NCBI GenBank assembly: GCA_964368965.1 | Contig: CAYJDR010000021.1 | Span: 1 to 39,731, forward strand | Origin: CAYJDR01 sp964368965 | GTDB taxonomy: Bacteria; Chrysiogenota; Deferribacteres; Deferribacterales; Mucispirillaceae | DNA length: 39,731 nt | Direction of reading: 5' to 3' | Shown here: positions 15,379-24,238 of the stretch, one piece after another | Layout of the letters: each line of letters starts with the position of its first letter | Position numbering within the stretch: the first letter of the stretch is position 1 | Translations under genes and position numbers: made by a program | The notes under the pieces: generated by a model | Told to the model about the DNA's origin: nothing | The model's database searches: none | The model's input: only the letters and a program-made list of their open reading frames with translations

Positions 15379-17823
15379 TTAATATTTCTCATACGAAAAT
15401 GTTTGTTTATAACATTTTACACGTGAAAAATCTTTATTCTCTAGGTCTTTCTTGTCTATCATGAAGTATAGAGCACCACCGTCACCCCATGCCATTGCGC
15501 AACCTTCAAGTGATGGAACTTGCATAAGCAAGTACATATCTTCGCTTGTTTCCATATCATAGTCGATATAATCAGCATAGCCGAACATCTTGAAGCGTGG
15601 CTCAAAAGTTGAGATATCAATGTATGAATCAATTATGCTTTCATCGTCACCTAAGAAGCCGAATTTATTATCGTCCTCTTCGTAGTTTGGTAGGCTAACA
15701 GATGCATCAAGCCTGATAGCACATGGGAAGTATTCAATCGTATCTTCCATGTCATCGCTTGGCACTCTTACTAGTTTCGTAACATCTTCGTTATAAATTA
15801 CTTGGCTTTCGCCTGTTTCATCGTCGTAGAAGAAGCTTAGCATACCATTTTTCGGCAAGAAGCCTTTAACGTCATATTGTGCTGCTTCAGCAAGGTTGAT
15901 TTGTGTGATAAAGTTCATGTAAACGTCGTCGCTTGCTTTTGGCCATTGCGCTTCGCTTGCTAGGTCAGGGCTACCACCTGCTTTTGATATAGCACCAAGT
16001 GAGTCATCGCTCAACACTTCGTATGCTTCTGCATATATTTCTGAGCGTTGTAACGTTTTTAGCTGATCAGCGTATTTGCTAAGCCCACACTCAGGCAATA
16101 TCAATTCATAATCTTCAGCTGTAACTTTAACACTACCGTCCCTCGCCTCAACATATACGCCTAAACGGTTGCTTGGTAGGTAAACCAGTGTAGCGCTATC
16201 AACTTCATCGTTGAATACGGCTTCGATAGTCATGCCATATAGTTTTTCTAAAACTTCGCTACCAACATCTAACCTTGTGATGTCATTAACACCGTATGCT
16301 GTTGGGCTACCTAAAACAAATACGCCTTTATCATCCATAGCAAGTTCAACAACGATAGATGTGTAAGGTTTACCACCAGTGTTCAATTCTTCTTCAAACA
16401 TTGATGCTAAGTCTTCCAATTTTTCGCTATTGTCATCTAATGATAGGTCATAATATTCATCGAACTCTTTGATTTCATAAGTGATATCTTCCGCAGTAAT
16501 TTCACTTGCGCCATCAGCTGGAGTGAACACAAACAAGAACGTATCCCATGCGCCAGCGATTGACGTTGTAATATCGCCTACTAAGTTTAGTTGGTCAATT
16601 AATTTATCTGCGTATTTATCATCAAGGTGTTGTACTGCAAAGTTGCCACCGTCTGATGTGTATAAATCTAGCGTGTAGCTTTCACCTTCGTCGATAAGCC
16701 TGATAACACCCATATAGTGTTTGTGCTTAGTTTCGATACACTCCATTAAAGCTGTTGCAAGTATCGGTAAATTTTCAACCATATCTTTTTCGCCAGCTAG
16801 TTCATCGTTCGCTGGTGTAAATTCATCATCTTCTTCATCAGGTGATACGATATTATATACTTTGCTTTCTGCTTTATCTTTTTTATCATGTCCACCACAA
16901 CCACAGCCTTCGCCTTCATCGTGGTTATGTTCGCCACAACATTCGTGGTCGTCATCGTCGTGCCCATGTCCACCGCAACAGCCATCATGGCCGTGCTCAT
17001 GCTCATCTTCATCAGCGTATAGTGGATAGAAAGTTGCACTATATCTACCATCGTAGAAACAAGTAACAGTGAACGCCTCTATATCGTGGCGCATGTCAGA
17101 TGCTGTTAGAAACTCTTCGATAGCTAGCGCTAAATCCATATTTTCTTCCATAGATTTATCAACAGTTTCTTCTGTGCCGTCTTTAGTAGTTGTGTACATT
17201 GTTGTGTTGCCAGTGAATAGGCCGTTTTCTACTTCAAACGTAACGTTGCGAACATTTTGCTCGCCTTTTAATATAACTGCTTTTGCGATATTTCTAAGTG
17301 ATTCGAACATAGACTTATCTGACTTAGGGTTCTCGATAGTCACTTCTTTCGGTGCACGGTTAAACATGCGTGCTAAGTTTGCAAACTCACCGAACACATG
17401 GTCTGGCTCGCCATTTGAAAGCCCAAGTATAGCGTATGATTCGACATCATCAGTTAAAACTGTGCCGTAAAATAGTGTTGGTTCTTCTTCAAGTTCAACC
17501 ATTCCGCAAATTTCAAGTGCCAACATATCATCAGAGATGAAGTGGCGTGCTGCAAAGAACTCAACATCGCTACCCTCAGCACCTAAGAAGTCTTCAAGCA
17601 ATAGCTCAAGCGTCTCGCCAACTGTGTCTTTAGCGTCGTTAAGTTTGCCGATACCAGCCATGAAATTAATACCTTCATCACTCCAAGAATGGATAGACAT
17701 GTTATTATATTTCGCTACGTCTTCAACGCCTGAGATAGCTACTTCAGGTTGTGCACCTTGTTCCGCTATTACATCGCCTGTTTCTTTAAATGCTTGTTTG
17801 ATAGCATTAGTCCATGTGTTCAT
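15379..17823 (-). CDS. Large acidic protein with a Cys/His-rich linker, function unknown
   Basis: I do not recognise this 814-residue protein. It is strongly acidic, has no signal peptide or membrane segment, and seems built of several alpha/beta domains. Between about residues 270 and 315 lies a low-complexity linker with about nine His and six Cys among Asp, Glu and Gly (for example HGHDGCCGGHGH and GEGCGCGGHDKK), resembling metal-storage or metallochaperone tails. The flanking parts (about 1-270 and 330-814) look like ordinary folded sequence with several Cys. It starts right after fabI. The ATG at 17821-17823 is preferred because GGAG lies six bases upstream, whereas an ATG four codons earlier has no such site. 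Codon use looks like that of its neighbours. It is co-directional with the yebC-ruv-radA-fabI run. Confidence 0.8.
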   Translation of the reverse strand: MNTWTNAIKQAFKETGDVIAEQGAQPEVAISGVEDVAKYNNMSIHSWSDEGINFMAGIGKLNDAKDTVGETLELLLEDFLGAEGSDVEFFAARHFISDDMLALEICGMVELEEEPTLFYGTVLTDDVESYAILGLSNGEPDHVFGEFANLARMFNRAPKEVTIENPKSDKSMFESLRNIAKAVILKGEQNVRNVTFEVENGLFTGNTTMYTTTKDGTEETVDKSMEENMDLALAIEEFLTASDMRHDIEAFTVTCFYDGRYSATFYPLYADEDEHEHGHDGCCGGHGHDDDDHECCGEHNHDEGEGCGCGGHDKKDKAESKVYNIVSPDEEDDEFTPANDELAGEKDMVENLPILATALMECIETKHKHYMGVIRLIDEGESYTLDLYTSDGGNFAVQHLDDKYADKLIDQLNLVGDITTSIAGAWDTFLFVFTPADGASEITAEDITYEIKEFDEYYDLSLDDNSEKLEDLASMFEEELNTGGKPYTSIVVELAMDDKGVFVLGSPTAYGVNDITRLDVGSEVLEKLYGMTIEAVFNDEVDSATLVYLPSNRLGVYVEARDGSVKVTAEDYELILPECGLSKYADQLKTLQRSEIYAEAYEVLSDDSLGAISKAGGSPDLASEAQWPKASDDVYMNFITQINLAEAAQYDVKGFLPKNGMLSFFYDDETGESQVIYNEDVTKLVRVPSDDMEDTIEYFPCAIRLDASVSLPNYEEDDNKFGFLGDDESIIDSYIDISTFEPRFKMFGYADYIDYDMETSEDMYLLMQVPSLEGCAMAWGDGGALYFMIDKKDLENKDFSRVKCYKQTFSYEKY

Positions 17824-17837
17824 AAATTGCTCCATTT

Positions 17838-18605
17838 TTATACAGATGTTGCGTGGTAACCACTGTCAACATAGATAACTTCTCCAGAAATACTTCTTGA
17901 TAACGAGCTAGCAAGGAATACCGCTAAGTCGCCACACTCTTCGATTTCAACAAGTCTACCAAGTGGTGCACGTTCTGAAAAAAGTGGTAACAATTTTCTA
18001 AAACCTGCAACGCCAGCAGCAGACAATGTCTTGATAGGACCAGCAGAGATTGCATTAATCCTGTGCCCATTTTGCCCTAACTCAACTGATAAATATCTAA
18101 CTGATGCTTCAAGTGCAGCTTTTGCAACACCCATAACATTATAGTTAGGTACAACTTTTTCTGAGCCGTAATATGTTAGTGTGATAACAGATGACTCTTC
18201 GTTGAATAAATGTTCAAACGCTTTAGTAACAGCAACTAACGTGTATGCGCTAATATCAAGTGCTGATTTAAAATCGTCTCTAGTTGTTTCAATAAATCTA
18301 TTGCTAAGTGCATCTTGCGAAGCGAAAGCAACAGCGTGAACAAGGATATCTAATTTGCCGTGTTCTGCTTCCCAATCTTTTGCTAATTGAGCTATTTCTT
18401 CATCATTTGCTAAGTCGCAAACTTTACAAAATTTTGCACCAACTTCTTCTGCGATTGGAAAAACCATTTTCTCTAATCGTGGCATAGCGTAAGACAAACC
18501 TACTTCTGCACCATGTGCTTTTAATTGCTTCGCAATACCGTAAGCAATACTTTTGTTATTAGCTACACCGAATATCAGTGCTTTTTTACCGTCAAGTAAT
18601 CCCAT
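17838..18605 (-). CDS. fabI: Enoyl-[acyl-carrier-protein] reductase (NADH) FabI
   Basis: FabI reduces the trans-2-enoyl-ACP double bond, the last step of each fatty acid elongation cycle. This 255-residue short-chain dehydrogenase-like protein has the FabI-specific cofactor motif GVANNKSIAYGIAK near the N-terminus and the catalytic Tyr-x6-Lys as YNVMGVAK (about 156-163). The second tyrosine is in TLTYYGSEKVVPNY, and the C-terminus has RINAISAGPIKTLSAAGV. Length and motifs are normal for the triclosan-target enzyme. It follows radA by 15 bases and is followed two bases later by the first possible start of the orphan gene. Confidence 0.96.
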   Translation of the reverse strand: MGLLDGKKALIFGVANNKSIAYGIAKQLKAHGAEVGLSYAMPRLEKMVFPIAEEVGAKFCKVCDLANDEEIAQLAKDWEAEHGKLDILVHAVAFASQDALSNRFIETTRDDFKSALDISAYTLVAVTKAFEHLFNEESSVITLTYYGSEKVVPNYNVMGVAKAALEASVRYLSVELGQNGHRINAISAGPIKTLSAAGVAGFRKLLPLFSERAPLGRLVEIEECGDLAVFLASSLSRSISGEVIYVDSGYHATSV

Positions 18606-18620
18606 TCTCTAGCTCCTTAA

Positions 18621-19964
18621 TTATTTTATCATTCTTTTTACTAATGTTTCTATACTATCAATATTTACTAGCTTTAACACATCTGACTTTTCATTTTTTG
18701 ATGGCACGTAAAAAGTCTTTACACTAAATCTAGACGCTTCAATAGCCCTAGAAGTTACAGCTGGCACTGCACGAACTTCGCCAGTCAACCCTATTTCACC
18801 AGCAAACGCAACGTTATAAGGCACAGCGATATCTTTCAATGATGATATCAACGCTGCGCAAACGGCTAAATCCGCCGCTGGTTCAAACACTTTCAACCCA
18901 CCTGCTACATTTAAGTAAACATCGGCACCAGATAAGTTTAGCCCACCCTTTTTCTCGAGTATTGCAATAAGCATAGTTAATCGGTTATTGTCAAACCCTG
19001 TCGCGTTCCTCTTAGGAAACTGGAAAAAAGTTGGCGTAACTAATGCTTGTATCTCAACTAAAAACGGCCTTGCACCCTCAAGCACAGCTGTTAAAACTTT
19101 ACCAGCCGCTTCAGGTGCATCGGTATCTATAAATGCTTTATTGCCTGCCTCAACAAGCCCTACTGACGACATTTCAAATATGCCAATTTCATCAGTTGAG
19201 CCAAAGCGGTTTTTTACTGAACGCAAAATGCGAACACCACGAGAATAATCACCCTCGAAGTATAAAACAGTATCAACTAAATGCTCTAACACTTTTGGGC
19301 CAGCAATATTGCCATCTTTTGTCACTTGCCCTACAATAAATATAGCAATTCCTTTGCTTTTTGCAAGCTCAACTAATCTATATGTAACGTGCCTAACTTG
19401 TGAAACTGTGCCGCTGCTAGCTTCTATCTCGTCGGATACGATAGTTTGTATCGAGTCGATTACAATGTATGCATATTCGCCGTTGCTAGATGCATGTATA
19501 ACATCATCTAGCGAAGTAGATGCAAGTAATGTCATGCCTTTTGTATCAAGCTTTAATCTATCTGCACGAAGCTTTATCTGCCCTGGAGATTCCTCGCCAG
19601 ATACATATAAAACATGTTGCTCACGCTTAGTTAATATACCAGCAACCTGTAGCATAACAGTTGATTTACCAATGCCTGGCTCACCGCCAATAAGCACAAC
19701 TGAACCTTTTACAATGCCACCACCAAGCACATTATCAAGCTCATTTATACCTGTTGAAAAGCGAGTTGTTTCAAGCCCTTCAACTTGTGATAATTCCACT
19801 ACTGATGTTGTAGGCGATACATTAAGCTTTGCCTTAGAGCTAGATTTTTGAACGAGTTGTTCTGTAAACGTGTTCCACTCATTGCAATCAGGGCATTTCC
19901 CTAACCATTTTGCAGAAACACTACCACAGTTGCTACACACGTAAGTTGTTTTAATCTTCGCCAT
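18621..19964 (-). CDS. radA: DNA repair protein RadA (Sms)
   Basis: RadA is a RecA-like ATPase and branch-migration helicase in recombinational repair. The 447 residues show all domains: an N-terminal zinc finger (CSNCGSVSAKWLGKCPDC, about 10-27), a RecA-like core with Walker A GGEPGIGKST (about 93-102) and Walker B-like YIVIDSI, and the RadA-specific KNRFGSTDEIG motif (about 250-260). The C-terminal Lon-protease-like domain (about 280-447) lacks a protease active site. It lies four bases after ruvB, so recombination genes are grouped. Confidence 0.97.
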   Translation of the reverse strand: MAKIKTTYVCSNCGSVSAKWLGKCPDCNEWNTFTEQLVQKSSSKAKLNVSPTTSVVELSQVEGLETTRFSTGINELDNVLGGGIVKGSVVLIGGEPGIGKSTVMLQVAGILTKREQHVLYVSGEESPGQIKLRADRLKLDTKGMTLLASTSLDDVIHASSNGEYAYIVIDSIQTIVSDEIEASSGTVSQVRHVTYRLVELAKSKGIAIFIVGQVTKDGNIAGPKVLEHLVDTVLYFEGDYSRGVRILRSVKNRFGSTDEIGIFEMSSVGLVEAGNKAFIDTDAPEAAGKVLTAVLEGARPFLVEIQALVTPTFFQFPKRNATGFDNNRLTMLIAILEKKGGLNLSGADVYLNVAGGLKVFEPAADLAVCAALISSLKDIAVPYNVAFAGEIGLTGEVRAVPAVTSRAIEASRFSVKTFYVPSKNEKSDVLKLVNIDSIETLVKRMIK

Positions 19965-19968
19965 ATCT

Positions 19969-21009
19969 CTACTCTAAAAACGATTCAACAGTTTTTGCAC
20001 TGCCGTCGTACGCTTTGTTTAAGTGCTCATAAGCCATAGCCGTTGCGACTCTGCCTCGAGGTGTCTTTTGTATATATCCTTTAAATATCAAGAACGGTTC
20101 AATAACGTCCTCGATAGTGTCTTTCTCTTCACTTGTTGCGGCCGATAGAGTTTCAACACCTACTGGCCCGCCGTTGTATCTATCAATAATAACGCTTAAT
20201 AAGCGCCTATCACCATCATCAAGCCCAGCTTTGTCAATACCTAAACGCTCTAAGCCATAGTTTACGACATCTAGCGAAATGATGTTGTTGTTATCAACTT
20301 GTGCAAAGTCACGCATACGGCGTAAAATACGGTGTGCGATACGCGGTGTACCACGGCTACAGCGTGCAAGCTCAAGCGCTGCCTCTTTCTCTATGCGAGT
20401 TGTTAAAAGCGTTGCACCACGCATAATTATGCTTGCAAGCTCTTTATCTGTATAGAACTCTAAACGCTCTAAAAGTCCAAATCTGTCACGAAGTGGCGAC
20501 GTTAAAAGCCCTGCCCTAGTTGTTGCACCAACCAATGTAAAGCGTGGCAAATCCATACGCATACTGCGTGCAACCGGCCCTTGCCCTATTATTAAATCAA
20601 GCTTGAAGTCCTCCATTGCTGGATATAAAATCTCCTCAACACTTGAGTGAAGCCTGTGAATTTCATCAATAAACAATACTTCGTTAGGTGATAAGTTTGT
20701 AAGCAATGCTGCTAAATCGCCAGATTTTTCGATAGTTGGTCCGCTTGTCGTCTTTATGCTGACGTTTAATTCATTAGCTATAATGTATGCAAGCGTAGTT
20801 TTACCCAAGCCAGGAGGCCCGTAAAACAAGCAATGGTCAAGACTTTCGCCACGTTCCTTTGCGGCTTTGATATATATTTTTAAGTTGCTGATGAGTTTTG
20901 CTTGCCCAGTGTATTCATCAAAAGTTGAGGGACGCAGTGCAGCATTGCCAAAATCATCTGATGTAACCTCAGCATGTATTATATCGTTATCATCATCATT
21001 ATCGAACAT
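19969..21009 (-). CDS. ruvB: Holliday junction branch migration ATPase RuvB
   Basis: RuvB is the hexameric motor that drives branch migration at Holliday junctions with RuvA. The 346 residues include the start segment LRPSTFDEYTGQ, Walker A GPPGLGKTT (about 64-72) and Walker B LFIDEIHRL. The sensor region contains GATTRAGLLTSPLRDRFG with the arginine finger, and the C-terminal winged helix contains PFLIFKGYIQKTPRGRVAT. The N-terminal acidic run (DNDDDND) is slightly unusual but harmless. It follows ruvA by one base. Confidence 0.98.
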   Translation of the reverse strand: MFDNDDDNDIIHAEVTSDDFGNAALRPSTFDEYTGQAKLISNLKIYIKAAKERGESLDHCLFYGPPGLGKTTLAYIIANELNVSIKTTSGPTIEKSGDLAALLTNLSPNEVLFIDEIHRLHSSVEEILYPAMEDFKLDLIIGQGPVARSMRMDLPRFTLVGATTRAGLLTSPLRDRFGLLERLEFYTDKELASIIMRGATLLTTRIEKEAALELARCSRGTPRIAHRILRRMRDFAQVDNNNIISLDVVNYGLERLGIDKAGLDDGDRRLLSVIIDRYNGGPVGVETLSAATSEEKDTIEDVIEPFLIFKGYIQKTPRGRVATAMAYEHLNKAYDGSAKTVESFLE

Positions 21010-21010
21010 C

Positions 21011-21589
21011 TTATTTTTTACCTGTTAGTTTTTGTAGGGCTTGTTTGATAGCGTCATCAAAACTTGCGTCGCTATCAACGCCATCAAGTGCTTTTCTGCA
21101 ATCTTGCGGTTTGAAGCCTAAGTTTACTAATGCGCTGATTACGTCTTGCATTGAGTCGCCACTATCTGAAGAAACACCTAGTTGAACAGAATCAACTTTG
21201 TCTTTCAAATCAACAACGATACGTTCAGCAGTCTTCTTGCCAACACCAGGGATAGATGATAGTAACTCATAATCAGATGATGCGATAGCGTGTTTAAGCT
21301 CTTTCTGCCCAATGCCACCGAGTATCTTTATAGCTAATTTTGCACCGATACTGTTGACAGAGATTAAAAGTAGAAACATTTTCTTTTCATCGAGGGTGCT
21401 AAAGCCGTATAAACTGATATCGTCTTCACGAACAGCCATATGTGTAAAGATGCTATCTTCGCTACCTTCTGGCTTTGAGCTAGAGTATGTGCTAAGCGAG
21501 ATATTCACGACATATGCAACACCAGCAACCTCTATAACGATATACGCTGGTTGTTTCTCAATTATTTTGCCTGTAAGCTTATATATCAA
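21011..21589 (-). CDS. ruvA: Holliday junction DNA helicase subunit RuvA
   Basis: RuvA binds four-way junctions and loads RuvB. The family N-terminus is IYKLTGKIIEKQPAYIVIEVAGVAYVVNIS. Helix-hairpin-helix motifs follow (SVNSIGAKLAIKILGGIG and LLSSIPGVGKKTAERIVVDLKDK), and a C-terminal domain III contacts RuvB. A longer reading from an upstream in-frame start at 21634 would overlap ruvC heavily and adds residues not found in the family. The TTG at 21587-21589 is preferred: it overlaps the ruvC stop as TTGA and has GAGG eight bases upstream. This gives 192 residues, the usual size. Confidence 0.94.
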   Translation of the reverse strand: MIYKLTGKIIEKQPAYIVIEVAGVAYVVNISLSTYSSSKPEGSEDSIFTHMAVREDDISLYGFSTLDEKKMFLLLISVNSIGAKLAIKILGGIGQKELKHAIASSDYELLSSIPGVGKKTAERIVVDLKDKVDSVQLGVSSDSGDSMQDVISALVNLGFKPQDCRKALDGVDSDASFDDAIKQALQKLTGKK

Positions 21590-22074
21590 TACTTTATCCT
21601 CGTTGTTTCCGAATTTGCGACACATATCGCACATGCAAGCGCGTCTGTAACATCAAGTGGCACGCCACCTTTCACAATAATGTTTAAGTGTAGCTCCACA
21701 AGTTTTTTCACTTGCTCTTTTTCTGCCCTGCCATAGCCTGTAACGGCTTTCTTAATCTGCAACGCTGTAAACTCTCTCACAGGTACATCGTGCGCAATCA
21801 ATGCCCCGATCAAGCTTCCACGAGCTTGCCCAAGCAACAACGCACTCTTTACGTTTACCGAGTGGAAAACGTCTTCAATGCCTGCAACATCTGGCTTAAA
21901 CTGGATGATGACTTTTGCAAGCCCAGATATAAGGCTACCTATGCGAACAGGTAGCTCATCTTTTGGGTTGGATTTAAGCAGTGCGTGCCCAAGATACTCT
22001 ATCTTGTTGTTTTCAACACGCACAACGCCAACACCTGTTTTGTTTAAACCAGGGTCAATCCCTAAAACTATCAT
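21586..22074 (-). CDS. ruvC: Holliday junction resolvase RuvC
   Basis: RuvC cleaves Holliday junctions symmetrically. At 162 residues it has the normal length. The RNase H-like fold motifs with acidic metal ligands are visible: VLGIDPGLNKTGVGVV at the N-terminus, VAGIEDVFHSVNVKSALLLGQARG (about 63-86), and the C-terminal VTDALACAICVA (about 139-150). Its ATG overlaps the yebC stop as TAATG, and its stop overlaps the ruvA TTG start. The genes yebC, ruvC, ruvA and ruvB form the common cluster. Confidence 0.97.
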   Translation of the reverse strand: MIVLGIDPGLNKTGVGVVRVENNKIEYLGHALLKSNPKDELPVRIGSLISGLAKVIIQFKPDVAGIEDVFHSVNVKSALLLGQARGSLIGALIAHDVPVREFTALQIKKAVTGYGRAEKEQVKKLVELHLNIIVKGGVPLDVTDALACAICVANSETTRIKY

Positions 22075-22820
22075 TAATCTAATTCGTCAAAAACAGAATC
22101 GTCCATTTTATAGTTGCCGAAAACTTCTTGAACGTCGTCAAGGTCTTCAAGTGCATCAACAATGTTGATAATCTTTTTAGCGCTCTCATTATCAACATCA
22201 ACAGTCATGCGAGGTTTCATTGCCACTTCTGCATATGGTGTTTCAAACCCTTTAGCTGTGATAGCATCTTTAACAGCCATAAAGTCAGATGGCTCTGTAG
22301 TGATGATGTAAACATCGCCATCAGCAACAACATCTTCTGCACCAGCTTCAAGTGCGATATCCATGATTTCATCTTCAGAACATGCAGACGATGGAACTTC
22401 TATCAAGCCTTTGTTATCAAATTGCCATGATACTGCGCCAGCTTCTGCCATGCTTCCGCCACGCTTTGAAACTGCTGTACGAACATCTGTAATAGTTCTG
22501 TTTCTGTTATCTGTAAGTGCTTTTATAAGTATGCCTACGCCACCTGGTGCGTATGCTTCGTACATGATCTCTTCAAATATATTGTCGTTGCCTTCGCCAG
22601 TACCTTTTTTGATAGCTCTATCAACGTTATCTTTAGGCATGTTTGCTGCCCTTGCTTTATCTAACGCCAAGCGAAGCCTTGAGTTACCAGATGGGTCACC
22701 GCCACCTAGCTTTGCAGCAACGATAATCTCACGTGCAACTTTTGTAAATACTTTCCCTCTTTTAGCATCTTGAGCGCCTTTTCTGTGTTTAATATTCGCC
22801 CATTTACTATGTCCAGCCAT
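22074..22820 (-). CDS. yebC: YebC/PmpR family protein (TACO1-like)
   Basis: A 248-residue YebC protein, annotated in various bacteria as a DNA-binding regulator and recently linked to translation of difficult peptide stretches. The start MAGHSKWANIKHRKGAQDAKRGKVFTKVAREI is diagnostic. The middle contains MPKDNVDRAIKKGTGEGN and YEAYAPGGVGILIKALTDNRNRT, and the end has VVDALEDLDDVQEVFGNYKM. It begins the minus-strand run to ruvCAB, radA and fabI. A GGAGG site lies directly upstream of the ATG. The 86-base gap upstream is AT-rich and probably holds a promoter, but I see no clear match. Confidence 0.97.
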   Translation of the reverse strand: MAGHSKWANIKHRKGAQDAKRGKVFTKVAREIIVAAKLGGGDPSGNSRLRLALDKARAANMPKDNVDRAIKKGTGEGNDNIFEEIMYEAYAPGGVGILIKALTDNRNRTITDVRTAVSKRGGSMAEAGAVSWQFDNKGLIEVPSSACSEDEIMDIALEAGAEDVVADGDVYIITTEPSDFMAVKDAITAKGFETPYAEVAMKPRMTVDVDNESAKKIINIVDALEDLDDVQEVFGNYKMDDSVFDELD

Positions 22821-22906
22821 AGATCCTCCAAATTAAAATACAATCTTGGTATATTGCACCATTTTTAATGATTTTTCAAGTAGTAAACTTTAAAAATAGA
22901 TACAAA

Positions 22907-24238
22907 TTAATTTTCGTTATTTTTCAATAAGATAGCGCTTTCTGTTAAAATTATCTTTGCGATATGTTGCTTAGAGCATTTGCCAGACTCAGCTTGAGAG
23001 CCATCTCTAAAATATAGTGTAACGTCGTTATCGTCTGAACTGAACCCTATATCAGTTCTTGATACATCGTTTGCAACAATGATATCAGCATTTTTTGCAT
23101 CTAGCTTCTTTAGTGCGTTTAGTTCAACATCGTTAGTTTCTGCGGCAAAGCCTACAACGACTTGACCAGCACGTTTATTTTCGCCCACAGATTTTAAAAT
23201 ATCTTGCGTTTTCACAAGTGATAGCGTCATATCATCATCACTTTTCTTTATCTTAACATCGCTAACGTTCGCTGGCGTATAATCTGCAACGGCTGCCGAC
23301 ATAATTATAATATCATAGTTTTTTGCATGCTTAGTAACTGCATTAAACATCGACTCAGCAGTTTCAACCGATACAATATCAACATCTGGCGCATTCACTT
23401 CTGTAACACCAGACACAAGCAACACATCAGCACCCATTTGCTTTGCTTGCTCAGCTATTGCGTAGCCCATTTTGCCACTAGATTTATTTGTGATGTAGCG
23501 AACGGGGTCGATATACTCACGCGTTGCTCCAGCAGTAACAAGTATCTTAACGCCTGTTAAAATGCCTTTATCAGCATTATCTGCAAGTCCGTCAAGCACT
23601 TCTTCATCAGCTACGCTGCCGTCAAAATATTCCTCTATAGATAAGTTATTAAACTCCGACACCATATCGTTAGCATAATCTGCAACATCTTCGTTTGCGA
23701 TAGGTACAGGTAATTTATTTTCAAGGTTAGATAAAAACTCAACAATCTCTTCAGGCTCAGCCATGCGCCCTTTGCCTGTAACACCACACGCAAGTTCGCC
23801 GTCAGCAGGCTCAACAATATATCTGCCCCATGATTTCAACTTCAATATGTTTGCCATAGTTGCAGGGTTTTCATACATGTTTGTATTCATCGCTGGTGCA
23901 ATGATTATTGGGCAAGATACAGCAAGAAGCGTTGTAGAAACGATTTCATCAGCTATTCCACTTGCCATCTTAGCGATTATATTTGCTGTAGCTGGTGCGA
24001 CTATGCAATAGTCTGCCCATGAGGCATAGTCGATATGACCGATAGCGCTAGGTGCGCTACCGTTTGTCATAACTTGGTTACTTGATAAAGCTTCTAAGGT
24101 GAGTGCACCTATAAATTTTTCTGCATCGCTAGTCATCATAACTTTGACTTCATGCCCATCTTTTACAAGTAGGCGCACTAGTGATGCTGATTTATAGGCG
24201 GCTATCCCACCTGATATCCCTAATAAAATTTTGCTCAT
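22907..24238 (-). CDS. coaBC: Bifunctional phosphopantothenoylcysteine decarboxylase/phosphopantothenate-cysteine ligase
   Basis: CoaBC carries out two successive steps of coenzyme A synthesis. The N-terminal FMN-dependent decarboxylase domain (about 1-175) has ILLGISGGIAAYKSASLVRLL, the catalytic His in IGHIDYASWADYCIVAPATANIIAK, and PAMNTNMYENPA. The C-terminal CoaB ligase domain (about 225-430) has KILVTAGATREYIDPVRYITNKSSGKMGYAIA and the dimer-interface VGFAAETND. The linker between the domains (about 175-225) is acidic and somewhat long; total length is 443 residues. The start overlaps the slipin stop as TAATG, so the two genes are co-translated. Confidence 0.97.
   Translation of the reverse strand: MSKILLGISGGIAAYKSASLVRLLVKDGHEVKVMMTSDAEKFIGALTLEALSSNQVMTNGSAPSAIGHIDYASWADYCIVAPATANIIAKMASGIADEIVSTTLLAVSCPIIIAPAMNTNMYENPATMANILKLKSWGRYIVEPADGELACGVTGKGRMAEPEEIVEFLSNLENKLPVPIANEDVADYANDMVSEFNNLSIEEYFDGSVADEEVLDGLADNADKGILTGVKILVTAGATREYIDPVRYITNKSSGKMGYAIAEQAKQMGADVLLVSGVTEVNAPDVDIVSVETAESMFNAVTKHAKNYDIIIMSAAVADYTPANVSDVKIKKSDDDMTLSLVKTQDILKSVGENKRAGQVVVGFAAETNDVELNALKKLDAKNADIIVANDVSRTDIGFSSDDNDVTLYFRDGSQAESGKCSKQHIAKIILTESAILLKNNEN

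Noticed and set aside
19309..19851. 180-codon plus-strand reading frame opposite radA
   Set aside because: It lies entirely opposite the conserved RecA-like core of radA, with Ser/Thr/Pro-rich shadow composition and no ribosome binding site.
21590..21634. Longer RuvA starting at 21634
   Set aside because: The extra residues overlap ruvC and are absent from the family. The TTG at 21587-21589 has a GAGG site and the TTGA coupling.
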